30,920 bases of DNA. Source: JAGHAJ01 sp964559865 [NCBI: uncultured Synergistota bacterium]. GTDB taxonomy: Bacteria; Synergistota; JAGHAJ01. Both the position numbers and the translations under genes were made by a program. The notes below the pieces were generated by a model that was given only the letters and a program-made list of their open reading frames with translations, was not told the origin of the DNA and made no database searches. Of this stretch, positions 1 through 7,924 are shown in pieces. The stretch lies in assembly GCA_964559865.1 (NCBI GenBank), contig CAZLJD010000039.1, forward strand, positions 1 through 30,920, given 5' to 3'. How positions within the stretch are numbered: the stretch's first letter is position 1; each line of letters opens with the position of its first letter.

Positions 1-861
1 TGCTCCAGCCCCAACAAGAGTGTGAATCTCATCTATAAATAGTATGATATCCCCCTCAGACTCTTTCACTTCTTTGACCACTGCCTTCAACCTCTCTTCA
101 AATTCTCCCCTAAACTTCGCACCCGCAAGAAGTGCCCCCATGTCAAGCGAGACTATACGCTTGTCTTTAAGCGAGTCTGGACAATCGCCCGCAGTTATCC
201 TTTGTGCCAACCCTTCTACTATTGCGGTCTTTCCTACTCCAGCAGGTCCTATCAAAACAGGGTTATTCTTGGTTCTTCTGGACAGGACTTGTATAACCCT
301 CCTTATCTCTTCATCTCTGCCTATCACAGGGTCAAGTTTGCCTTTCCTAGCAAGGTCTGTCAAATCACTACTGTACTTTTCCAATGCCTGCATCTTGCTT
401 TCTGGATTATCATCTGTTACCCTCTTACTTCCCCTTATCTTGGCAAGGGCTTTCATAAATCCATCACTGGTTACCCCTGCCCTCTTAAGGATTGTTTGCA
501 TACTCGCGTCTTCAAACAGAGCCAAGAAAAGATGTTCCGTACTAATATATTCATCCTTCATACCCTTTGCAATCTCTTCAGCCTTTATGAACAGGTTCTG
601 CAATGCAGGTGTAATGTAATTACCTGCAGGTGTTCCAGATACAGCAGGCAGGGAAGAAAGTTTCTGATTTAAATCTCCTTCCAGAGAGGAGATATTCGCC
701 TCCATAGATTTAAGCACACGATTTACAATACCATCCTCCTGCCTTATCAAAGCCAGAGCAAGGTGAACAACATCTATTGCCTGATGCTGCCTTGCAATAG
801 CCTCCTTTTGTGCATCAGAAACAGCTTCCTGCGCTTTCAATGTGAATTTACTGAAATCCAC
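1..861 (-). CDS. clpB: ATP-dependent disaggregase ClpB, N-terminal part (runs off left edge)
   Basis: The first 287 codons of ClpB, the AAA+ chaperone that threads aggregated proteins through its hexamer together with DnaK. The N-terminal Clp repeat domain (about residues 1-145) is followed by AAA+ domain 1. Walker A reads GPAGVGKT with Lys211, and Walker B reads LFIDEIH with Glu278, nearly the same numbering as in E. coli ClpB. The start is GTG at 861-859, giving [14 protein letters not shown], chosen because a strong Shine-Dalgarno lies 8 bases upstream and the N-terminus matches the family. The frame is open to base 1, so the middle domain and AAA+ domain 2 lie outside the window. It follows the surface-polysaccharide operon on the same strand but is functionally unrelated. 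A terminator and a probable promoter separate it from the gene upstream. Confidence 0.97.
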   Translation of the reverse strand, partial: MDFSKFTLKAQEAVSDAQKEAIARQHQAIDVVHLALALIRQEDGIVNRVLKSMEANISSLEGDLNQKLSSLPAVSGTPAGNYITPALQNLFIKAEEIAKGMKDEYISTEHLFLALFEDASMQTILKRAGVTSDGFMKALAKIRGSKRVTDDNPESKMQALEKYSSDLTDLARKGKLDPVIGRDEEIRRVIQVLSRRTKNNPVLIGPAGVGKTAIVEGLAQRITAGDCPDSLKDKRIVSLDMGALLAGAKFRGEFEERLKAVVKEVKESEGDIILFIDEIHTLVGAGA

Positions 862-865
862 TAAT

Positions 866-874
866 ACCACCTCC
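866..874 (-). promoter_or_regulatory. Ribosome binding site of clpB
   Basis: On the minus strand the bases read GGAGGTGGT, a near-perfect Shine-Dalgarno with the GGAGG core 8 bases before the GTG start at 861. It decides the GTG as start because no nearby in-frame ATG has a comparable site. Confidence 0.8.
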
Positions 875-882
875 GTGGAAGG

Positions 883-911
883 ATTTTACCACCCAACGAG
901 GGAAAAAACAA
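883..911 (-). promoter_or_regulatory. Probable sigma-70-type promoter of clpB
   Basis: On the minus strand TTGTTT (911-906) and TAAAAT (888-883) are 17 bases apart. The -10 matches 5 of 6 consensus positions and the -35 matches 3 of 6. Transcription would start near 876-880, leaving a leader of about 20 bases. The -35 overlaps the T-tract of the upstream terminator. No CIRCE-type inverted repeat is visible here. Inferred by eye only. Confidence 0.4.
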
Positions 912-950
912 GAGAAGAAAAGAGGAGAGACCATCAAAGGTCATCCCCTC
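903..950 (-). terminator. Probable intrinsic terminator after the transglutaminase-like gene
   Basis: Read on the minus strand, GAGGGGATGACC (950-939), loop TTTGAT (938-933) and GGTCTCTCCTC (932-922) form an imperfect hairpin with one mismatch and one bulge. A pyrimidine-rich tract ending in six T (908-903) follows. The TGA stop of the upstream gene (943-941) lies inside the left arm, so termination is placed right at the end of that reading frame. It separates the envelope-related genes from clpB. Confidence 0.6.
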
Positions 951-2944
951 TGAAGACTGAAAGTACCAGTAACAGCACTACCTGGAGAATACCATCTACC
1001 AGCTATTACATTACCCTTTACAGTACCCTCAAAGACTACCTGGAATCTACCATTCACACCTACAAAATCCACAACCAGCTTTATCCTACTCCCCTGCACA
1101 ATACCCCTCACAGTCCCATTACCACCAGGTGTAAGTACACAGTTTCCGGTAATATTATTTCCAACCTGCCTCAACTTCATAAGTATTCTTGATGCTCCAC
1201 CAGCACTATTCCTACCCACACCGTGCCATACACCTGTAACACCAACGATATTCTTTTGCACGCCCCCCTTAGTCTCCCCTTTCTTAGGAGAAACGACTTT
1301 GTATCCCCATCTCTGCAACACATTTGCCTCTAAGGGAGGCAACTCTGGACTCACAACACCCTGTCTCCACAACTCCTCTACATCCACCAAATAGTATAAT
1401 CCCTCTCTCAAGCGTCTCATGTCTCTCTGAGCGAGTCTAACAATCTCAGCAAAAGAAGGCGACTTAGCCGAAGGTTTGCTCCCGCCTGTGCCACTTATAG
1501 CCGAAATCTCAACCGGCAAATATCCACCTTCTGGTAGGCTCACTATCGGGAACATATGCCCAGGAAGGAGTACCAATAGCGTTCTCAATCCTTCTGCTTC
1601 GCACACTGCTGCATATAAGATAGAAAGGTCTACACAAGTCCCAGCCTTATCTCTCAGCGTGTCACGTGGGTACTTAACATCCTGCTCATAAGAATACTCG
1701 GTAAGGAAAGAAGCCGATGGCGTCTGGTAAACTATTTTGTTATCCACCATTAAGTCATATAATGCTTTGCAGAACCTTATAGCATCTTTATTTCTCTGAG
1801 ATGTAGCCACCCCTCCAGCCAATTGCGATGCCATACCAGCAAACTTCTTCACAACAGGATCAAGTCGCGTAACCCAAGCCGCAAGCAAAGGGGCATTAGA
1901 GTAATCATCCATCCAGCTACCAGTCCGTTCCTCCACAGGGATATTAGAAAACTCAAACTGACTTATGCCCAATATGTGCAGCCTCTTGTGTTTATAAGCA
2001 GTATGCAACCGACCACGTTCGTCCTTGTAGGTATACTTCATCTCTACCATTGTGGGTGTCCTTGTCATAAGTTTTGTTACCTTAGAAGGTATCACAGGAT
2101 AGTAAAGATCTACCACTGTTTCACCTGGAACTACAACATGATAGGTATGAGATTCTGACCAATCACAGTATCCTTCCATCTTGTAAGTTATAGTAAGGTT
2201 GTAAATATTGCTATTACCAGTATTCGTAATCTCAGCCCTTGCAACCCAATAGTACCCATTGTGAAACTCAGGATCTCCATATATCTTATAAGTAGCAGAC
2301 ATTATCCTTGGTTTCACCGTCAACTTGGTACGCACACTGGTTACTATCTGGGAAGGCACCTTTTCCTTCGGCATACTATAGGTAAGCACTTTATCCGTAG
2401 TATCATACGCTACATCATATGCCTTGTCCGGCAATTCAATCTTGAGGTAACTTACAACAGCACTCCCTCGCGAGTAGCTTATCATTGCGAATATTGCGAG
2501 CTTATCGGTACGCCATATAAGGTCAGCCTCTCTGCCAACATAAAATTCCCACACTCCTTGTTTATTTACCACTTGTCCAACCACATCTGCATCCATAACT
2601 ACAGATCTATCACTGTCCCTATACTTCACATCTGCATTCTTAACTATGGTATCTGCATTCTGGATCAATAGATTACGTAGCATTACATACGGGCTTGGAT
2701 ATATTCTCTTTGCCATTACATACATGGATACCGTAGGAAACTTCAATATCATTTTCATGTGAAGTGTACCAACAGCATCGATCTTGCCACTGATATTAAC
2801 CCTTATTACACTAATATTGCCAATTCCTGTTAGCACTCCCTGACCCAATATAGGCGAAAAGGCAGAATGTGCAGAAAAGGCAGGTTGCACCCCTAAAAAG
2901 ACAAGTAAAAGAACAATCCACCCCACCTTGTGGAATTTACTCAT
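941..2944 (-). CDS. Secreted transglutaminase-like protein with C-terminal beta-sandwich/barrel region
   Basis: 667 residues. An N-terminal signal peptide (hydrophobic core about 9-24, ending QPAFSA) sends it across the membrane. Residues about 30-340 are beta-rich and unassigned. The transglutaminase-like core lies around 420-490: Cys437 in GTCVDLS, His463 in PGHMFP and Glu479 in YLPVEIS fit a Cys-His-acid triad of the bacterial transglutaminase/protease-like superfamily, with Glu in place of the usual Asp. The last 100 residues (starting VTGVWHG) contain repeated short G-x-W and G-x-V strands and look like a small beta-barrel binding domain. The start is ATG with a strong purine-rich site (AGGGGGGA). 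It has its own promoter and terminator, so it is probably a single-gene unit. Substrate unknown; peptide-bond cleavage or cross-linking of envelope protein are both possible. Confidence 0.8.
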   Translation of the reverse strand: MSKFHKVGWIVLLLVFLGVQPAFSAHSAFSPILGQGVLTGIGNISVIRVNISGKIDAVGTLHMKMILKFPTVSMYVMAKRIYPSPYVMLRNLLIQNADTIVKNADVKYRDSDRSVVMDADVVGQVVNKQGVWEFYVGREADLIWRTDKLAIFAMISYSRGSAVVSYLKIELPDKAYDVAYDTTDKVLTYSMPKEKVPSQIVTSVRTKLTVKPRIMSATYKIYGDPEFHNGYYWVARAEITNTGNSNIYNLTITYKMEGYCDWSESHTYHVVVPGETVVDLYYPVIPSKVTKLMTRTPTMVEMKYTYKDERGRLHTAYKHKRLHILGISQFEFSNIPVEERTGSWMDDYSNAPLLAAWVTRLDPVVKKFAGMASQLAGGVATSQRNKDAIRFCKALYDLMVDNKIVYQTPSASFLTEYSYEQDVKYPRDTLRDKAGTCVDLSILYAAVCEAEGLRTLLVLLPGHMFPIVSLPEGGYLPVEISAISGTGGSKPSAKSPSFAEIVRLAQRDMRRLREGLYYLVDVEELWRQGVVSPELPPLEANVLQRWGYKVVSPKKGETKGGVQKNIVGVTGVWHGVGRNSAGGASRILMKLRQVGNNITGNCVLTPGGNGTVRGIVQGSRIKLVVDFVGVNGRFQVVFEGTVKGNVIAGRWYSPGSAVTGTFSLQRG

Positions 2945-2984
2945 TGTATTCCCCCCTTAAAGTTTATCAAAAGATTCCAATTTA

Positions 2985-3012
2985 ATTATACATTAAAAAG
3001 TATCTAACACAA
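2985..3012 (-). promoter_or_regulatory. Probable promoter of the transglutaminase-like gene
   Basis: On the minus strand a perfect TATAAT (2990-2985) is preceded after 16 bases by TTGTGT (3012-3007), a weak -35. The start codon is about 40 bases downstream, with the ribosome site AGGGGGGA between. This lies in one of the few non-coding gaps of the window (2945-3086). Confidence 0.5.
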
Positions 3013-3068
3013 AGGGAGTTTTGACAGAAAAAGCACAAGTAGGAAAATAACAGTAATGATAAACCAGT

Positions 3069-3084
3069 ATTATAGCCCTATAAT
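3069..3084. repeat. Perfect AT-rich inverted repeat just after the pseudo-papain gene
   Basis: Arms ATTATAG (3069-3075) and CTATAAT (3078-3084) flank CC at the centre. It begins 3 bases after the stop codon at 3087 on the minus strand. No T-run follows directly, so it is not a classic intrinsic terminator. It could be a weak hairpin protecting the 3' end of the operon transcript or a protein-binding site. The arms contain TATAAT-like bases on both strands. Confidence 0.4.
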
Positions 3085-3086
3085 CC

Positions 3087-5384
3087 TTACTCTTCTTTGC
3101 CACGCAACTTTGAGATGTATTTCTTTACAGCATAAAAGAGAGGAAATATAATAAGAATAGCAGGTATACCTACATCAACACTACTTTCACTCATACTACA
3201 TCCGCCACCTCCACTAAATTGTGGAAGGACATCTCCCAAAGGTTCAACACACATTATAACCCTACCATTCCTCAATCCATCCAAATCGTAACTGCTACCA
3301 TCTTCCACCACCAGAAAAACTCTTTTAGATGAAAGTTTGTGTGAATCTTCATCTGACAAGGGGTTTAGAACTTCAGCATCTCTACCATCTTCAAACCTGC
3401 ATTCTATAGCAGCTTTACCTTCCACCAATCCAGATACGGTTACCACGAATGCATTTACACCCAGTATGTTGATAGGGTATATAGCTTCAATATTCCCCAT
3501 GCCTGACTTAAATATAGTTCTACAACTATCCAAAGCCAAAACTCGATATCCTTCATTTCTGTCATCTATGCCATTTCTATTTAAGTCACTATATCCATCG
3601 TACTCACACCGGTCAGGGACTCCATTGTCATTAAAGTCATCAAAACCACTAACCGAAAAACTCACACCATCTGACCATTTCGACCAGTTTCCCTTGTTGT
3701 CTGAGTAAGCTACCTTCACAGTATAAGTGTGCATCGGCTCAATTCCCATCAAAGCTAAAGGCAACGATACAAGAAGATCTTTCCTGTGTGTCAATCCATC
3801 AAACACCTTTACTCCATCACCACTGAGAACCCAGTGAGATGATCTATGGGTTGCACCACAGCTCGAGGAAAAAGGTGATGAGCTCACCTTTGAGTCCCAC
3901 GTAACTGCAGATTTAGAACGAGGGTACACAATAGAAGGCTTACCAGGTCTATCATCAGTTCCACCATTTCCTCCTGCCTTTACTATGATACTGCTCTTAC
4001 ATAAAGCCTTTCTATTATCTCCTAAGGAAAGAACCAAAACCGCGGAAGGATAATATGTACCCGCACTTTGGTACCTCCACGCTACACTGGGTACCTCTGT
4101 CGTGGCATCGATTACACCGTCATTCTCAAAATCCCACATGTATTCCCTTACAGCGTTTTTATCATAATTCCCTCTTACCGATAACTCAACGTGCAGAGGA
4201 GCAGTTCCTTCGTATTGCGAAGACTCCACATAGACATCCCAATTCAAAGCTAAATCCACATAAACCCTTTTCTCAGCTCCATTGGAAACCGTTACAGGTG
4301 TATCATCAGAGTCTACCCTATCTGTACTCGTATGCAAAGAAAAGTACTCTACCGTTGCATCTCTCTCATCCCCTGTCTTAGAAACCCTCAAATACCATCT
4401 ACTAACAGAAGGGAATTGTGCCAACGCATTAGTAACATCAAAAGACATCTCTACATTATCTCTTTCATCATCTACACCTATCCAACCATATACTTGTTCT
4501 TCCCAACCCAACTCATTTCCAAACCATACACTTATATCTTTTCTGTGAACACAATCCACCTTAAAGGATATGTAATCTTCGATGTTGTGATTGGAGAACG
4601 ACTTTATCCACCAAGCCTCCAATGCATAATCCTTAAAGAAGTCATAAGAAATATAAGTATCACCCCCTGTTGCCCATCCTTCACCCCAAGAGTTTCTTAT
4701 CAGAAAACCTCCTATTCCATCTACTACATCATCCTTATAACCAACTATGCACACCACTTGATATGCAATAGAACCTCCCCCCGTAGGATCGTATAAATAA
4801 GGCTTACCGTCTTTATACCTCCAAGAAGATGGACTCGGGTATCTAAAACTATTGAAAACTGGTATTTCCGCTATCACCACATCTCCATTAGCAAGCACAC
4901 CCTTGATAGCACTCAGAACTTCATCATCAAGGGGATGGGCTACCCCACGCGGAAAGATTAGTACATACTCGTCCACCCTATGAAGCATAGCGTCAAGGTA
5001 CTGTCCAGGAGATGGCAGAGTTAAGCAATTATCCTCCCTATACGGCATGACCGACATAACAGCACAACCCTGCTGCCTAACAAGTCTAAGTGCATCCTCC
5101 ACTCTTCCACCCCTATCCATTACTCCTCCACTAAGCTGATTGTATATAAAAGCAGGGCTAAACTGCCTCTCAGGGGAAGATGTATCCCAACCATAAACCT
5201 TCTTTTCGTAGAATCCCATTGCATAATATCCTATTGCCCACCCAACGGAACTCTCCTGAGCTCCCTGATCACCAACGGGAGGAAGGAGAAACCTGAGATC
5301 AACCGAAGAAGGTAAGGAGTATGAAACGCTTCCACTCCACAAAAGACACAGAAGCATTGTCCATACTACAAAGACATACCTCAC
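3087..5384 (-). CDS. Secreted papain-fold (C1A) pseudo-protease with PKD domain and Gly-rich/Cys C-terminal sorting signal
   Basis: 765 residues from a GTG start sharing one base with the stop of the upstream ligase gene; there is no strong ribosome site, so coupled translation is likely. Order: signal peptide (1-23), papain-like domain (about 25-265), beta-rich region, PKD domain (about 380-470, with YMWDFENDGVIDATTE), a fibronectin-like stretch, two Asp/Asn-rich calcium-binding-type segments (DFNDNGVPDRC, DLNRNGIDDR), a final beta domain, then GGGGC (Cys729), a hydrophobic helix and the basic tail KKYISKLRGK. In the papain domain the family pattern DQGxxGSCVGWA reads DQGAQESSVGWA. The oxyanion Gln40 is kept, but Ser46 stands at the catalytic Cys and Gln209 (YQVVCIVGY) at the catalytic His. 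Asn231 of NSWG is kept. It is therefore probably not a cysteine protease but a binding or scaffold protein on the cell surface. Last gene of the polysaccharide operon. Confidence 0.85.
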   Translation of the reverse strand: MRYVFVVWTMLLCLLWSGSVSYSLPSSVDLRFLLPPVGDQGAQESSVGWAIGYYAMGFYEKKVYGWDTSSPERQFSPAFIYNQLSGGVMDRGGRVEDALRLVRQQGCAVMSVMPYREDNCLTLPSPGQYLDAMLHRVDEYVLIFPRGVAHPLDDEVLSAIKGVLANGDVVIAEIPVFNSFRYPSPSSWRYKDGKPYLYDPTGGGSIAYQVVCIVGYKDDVVDGIGGFLIRNSWGEGWATGGDTYISYDFFKDYALEAWWIKSFSNHNIEDYISFKVDCVHRKDISVWFGNELGWEEQVYGWIGVDDERDNVEMSFDVTNALAQFPSVSRWYLRVSKTGDERDATVEYFSLHTSTDRVDSDDTPVTVSNGAEKRVYVDLALNWDVYVESSQYEGTAPLHVELSVRGNYDKNAVREYMWDFENDGVIDATTEVPSVAWRYQSAGTYYPSAVLVLSLGDNRKALCKSSIIVKAGGNGGTDDRPGKPSIVYPRSKSAVTWDSKVSSSPFSSSCGATHRSSHWVLSGDGVKVFDGLTHRKDLLVSLPLALMGIEPMHTYTVKVAYSDNKGNWSKWSDGVSFSVSGFDDFNDNGVPDRCEYDGYSDLNRNGIDDRNEGYRVLALDSCRTIFKSGMGNIEAIYPINILGVNAFVVTVSGLVEGKAAIECRFEDGRDAEVLNPLSDEDSHKLSSKRVFLVVEDGSSYDLDGLRNGRVIMCVEPLGDVLPQFSGGGGCSMSESSVDVGIPAILIIFPLFYAVKKYISKLRGKEE

Positions 5385-6592
5385 TATCCCATACCGTTTT
5401 CAACTTCCACCCCACTTTCTATGTTCCCTAAGACCTCCAAAAGGGCAAGAAAACTCCATATAAGAGTAGCAACCTGCCTGTCATAAAAGCTATAGGTTAT
5501 CATACCATGTACATTCACAACGACCCACATCATGAGAAAACCCAACGTCCATCGCTTAATATCGATGTCGAGGGTCTTATTAAAAAGGACTACACCATCT
5601 CTAAATATCAGCACCCACAAAAGCACGAATATACCCAATCCAATCCACCCAGTACACGCAGCCAGGTGCAGATAGAGATTATGCGCCTCCAACATATAAA
5701 TATGAGCCTTCGGCATCTTATACTGCGGATAAGCAATATCAAAGTTTTCAACACCAACCCCAAATATAGGTCTATCCTTCAGCATCCTCATAATGCTCTG
5801 CCACGCATATACTCGCTCCATATCTATGGGGGTTATCTCACCCTTAAGAGTCCTCCAGAATGTGTGGAACCTCTTATTCATTGAAGGGCTTGCAACAACA
5901 CTAACTCCAATCACAGCAACAATAAAAACCAACAGCACCCTCTTCTTAGGTTTCATAAACAGAGAAAACAAGACCCCCACAGTCACACCCATCCACGAAC
6001 CCATACTCAAAGTATAAAGCCAGCCTGCTATATTCACCACAAACACCAACAACCTTTTAATAAAATCTATCGCAGATCCATCAAATAACAAAGAGGAAAA
6101 AAGCATGGAAATAATAACCTCACTATAGTCTGCAAGTATGTTGGGATTGCTAAAAAAGGATATAGTTCTATCAAAATGGAGAAAAAAGTGCTGATATATC
6201 GAGTAAACGGCTGTGATTGTACCTGAAAGAAGGACAAAAAATAACAGTCTCTTTACCTTCTCCTTACTCCTCACGAAAGTTATTATCGCATAGTAGGCAA
6301 ACAACCACTCAAACGGTTTAGATACACCAACAACAAGCTGTCTCCAACTGATAAAACCCATTACTCCCGTAGTAGCATACCACCCAAACAGCAGCAACCA
6401 CAGAAGGTCATACTTACTCCTTTCTACAACAAACCTCTTTTCATCTATGCACTTCCACACCCAACCTATTATCAATATCAGCTGACCAAGGTAGCGCGGA
6501 ACTGCACCTGCTGGCACAAAAAATAAAGTAGCTATAATACCTACCTCTATGAGTCTATCGTACATCTTAATGTTCTTTATATCTTTTGCCAC
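5384..6592 (-). CDS. O-antigen ligase/polymerase family membrane protein (Wzy_C/WaaL type)
   Basis: 402 residues with about 10-12 hydrophobic segments. The family signatures are the SNPNILADYSEV segment (near residue 145) and, in the large periplasmic loop, DRPIFGVGVENF followed by EAHNLYLHLAACTGW, which holds the His and Asn typical of WaaL/PglL/Wzy_C enzymes. Members transfer polyprenyl-diphosphate-linked glycan to lipid or protein, or polymerise repeat units, on the outer face of the inner membrane. The start is GTG directly after the TGA of the sugar-phosphate transferase gene, with a GGGGGG ribosome site 8 bases upstream. Pairing with the initiating transferase suggests it acts at the end of the same pathway. 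The sequence cannot tell ligase from polymerase. Confidence 0.87.
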   Translation of the reverse strand: MAKDIKNIKMYDRLIEVGIIATLFFVPAGAVPRYLGQLILIIGWVWKCIDEKRFVVERSKYDLLWLLLFGWYATTGVMGFISWRQLVVGVSKPFEWLFAYYAIITFVRSKEKVKRLLFFVLLSGTITAVYSIYQHFFLHFDRTISFFSNPNILADYSEVIISMLFSSLLFDGSAIDFIKRLLVFVVNIAGWLYTLSMGSWMGVTVGVLFSLFMKPKKRVLLVFIVAVIGVSVVASPSMNKRFHTFWRTLKGEITPIDMERVYAWQSIMRMLKDRPIFGVGVENFDIAYPQYKMPKAHIYMLEAHNLYLHLAACTGWIGLGIFVLLWVLIFRDGVVLFNKTLDIDIKRWTLGFLMMWVVVNVHGMITYSFYDRQVATLIWSFLALLEVLGNIESGVEVENGMG

Positions 6593-7924
6593 TCAACGTG
6601 CCCCCCAGCCGGTAACTATTACCCGAATCGTTAAAAATATCACCTTCAAGTCCAAGATTAAAGAATAGTTGTATATGTACGCAAGATCATACCTAAGCTT
6701 GTCTTCAGGAGCCGAATCATATCTCCCATTTACCTGAGCAAGACCAGTTATCCCTGGCCTAACCCTCAACCTCTCCAAATACAACGGTATACTGTCAGAA
6801 AACTCCTTCACAAACTCTGGTCTTTCCGGTCTGGGCCCGACCAAACTCATCTCACCCTTCAAGACATTCCACAACTGCGGTAGCTCATCTAACCTCCACT
6901 TCCTCAAAAACCTACCGATCCCTGTAATCCTTGGGTCATCTTCCAGGGCAAGTGTAGCACCTGTGGTTTCTTCTGCGCCCTCAAACATCGTTCTGAACTT
7001 CAATATTACAAACTCTTTTCCATCCTTCCCTATTCTAACCTGCCTGTAGAAAACCGGTCCCTTAGAGGAAAACTTTATAAGCATGGAAATTATAGCAAAA
7101 AGAGGGGAAAGTATCAATAGTAGGACGACAGAAATCACCAGATCAAGCGACCTTTTTACAGCACCCTGCCACCCCTCCATCACTTTTCGTTTCATTTCAA
7201 GGAGCGGCAACCCACCGATCTCTGTCAGGGGCGCCTTGCCAACCAAAAGCTCGTACATTCCCGGAAATATATAGATATCTACTCCCAACTTCCTGCAAAT
7301 ATCCACAATACCAATCACATGATCGCCATGACCGATTACCACATCAGTGACGCCATAACTATCCATCACTTCCCTAAAATTCTCTATTTCCCCAATCTTG
7401 CCATCTACGCCCTGACCTCCATCAGTAGTGACAAAACCCTTGATGTCAAAAGTAGTATCTGCATACTTCTTCAGTTCCGAATATATTCTGCCCGCTTCCT
7501 CCGTCCTGCCAACGATTAAAAGATTTCTCCTAAAGTGTTCCCTAAAACGCCTGTTTATAATAAACCTCAATGTGGATATAATAAGCACACTCAAAGGCCA
7601 ATTTATAAGTATTACTGTCCTTGGGAACGCAAAGGTATAGCTAAAGTAACTTATGGTAGTAGCTATAAGCGTATTAACTGTTATGGCCTTTATAAGGTTA
7701 AATACAACGGGGTAGAAATAGTTGCGTTTATGCCACGAATACAATCCGTAGAGATAGAAAATAAGCACTTGAGAGCCCGTTATAAATAACGCTATATCCA
7801 AATATGCTGTAAAGTTGCGTGGGGGTAGCTCCCAGTGGAATCTGAGCAAAAATGACAGCACTATAGACAGATTGAAACCCACTGCATCAACAATTACAGA
7901 AGAAATAACCCACTTCTTGTTCAA
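6593..7924 (-). CDS. Polyprenyl-phosphate sugar-1-phosphate transferase (polyprenyl glycosylphosphotransferase)
   Basis: 443 residues. It moves a hexose or acetamido-sugar 1-phosphate from a nucleotide sugar to undecaprenyl phosphate, the committed first step of repeat-unit assembly. N-terminal transmembrane helices (about 1-130) lead to a CoA-binding-like cytoplasmic domain with LLIVGRTEEAGRIY. A further helix precedes the catalytic PF02397 domain (about 250-443), with KFRTMF, RKWRLDELPQLWNVLKG and MSLVGPRPERPEF; the Asp-Glu of LDELPQ is the catalytic pair in this family. The C-terminal RPGITGLAQVNGRY is also diagnostic. TTG start, overlapping by 4 bases the TGA of the upstream GT4 gene. Sugar specificity (Glc, Gal or GlcNAc) cannot be read from sequence. 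Confidence 0.94.
   Translation of the reverse strand: MNKKWVISSVIVDAVGFNLSIVLSFLLRFHWELPPRNFTAYLDIALFITGSQVLIFYLYGLYSWHKRNYFYPVVFNLIKAITVNTLIATTISYFSYTFAFPRTVILINWPLSVLIISTLRFIINRRFREHFRRNLLIVGRTEEAGRIYSELKKYADTTFDIKGFVTTDGGQGVDGKIGEIENFREVMDSYGVTDVVIGHGDHVIGIVDICRKLGVDIYIFPGMYELLVGKAPLTEIGGLPLLEMKRKVMEGWQGAVKRSLDLVISVVLLLILSPLFAIISMLIKFSSKGPVFYRQVRIGKDGKEFVILKFRTMFEGAEETTGATLALEDDPRITGIGRFLRKWRLDELPQLWNVLKGEMSLVGPRPERPEFVKEFSDSIPLYLERLRVRPGITGLAQVNGRYDSAPEDKLRYDLAYIYNYSLILDLKVIFLTIRVIVTGWGAR

Noticed and set aside
44-619. Long open frame on the plus strand across the clpB 5' region.
   Set aside because: It lies wholly opposite clpB, whose protein is unmistakable; the plus-strand translation has no recognisable domain and is a shadow frame.
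3021-3026. TTGACA on the plus strand in the 2945-3086 gap.
   Set aside because: No -10-like hexamer at proper spacing and no plus-strand gene downstream.
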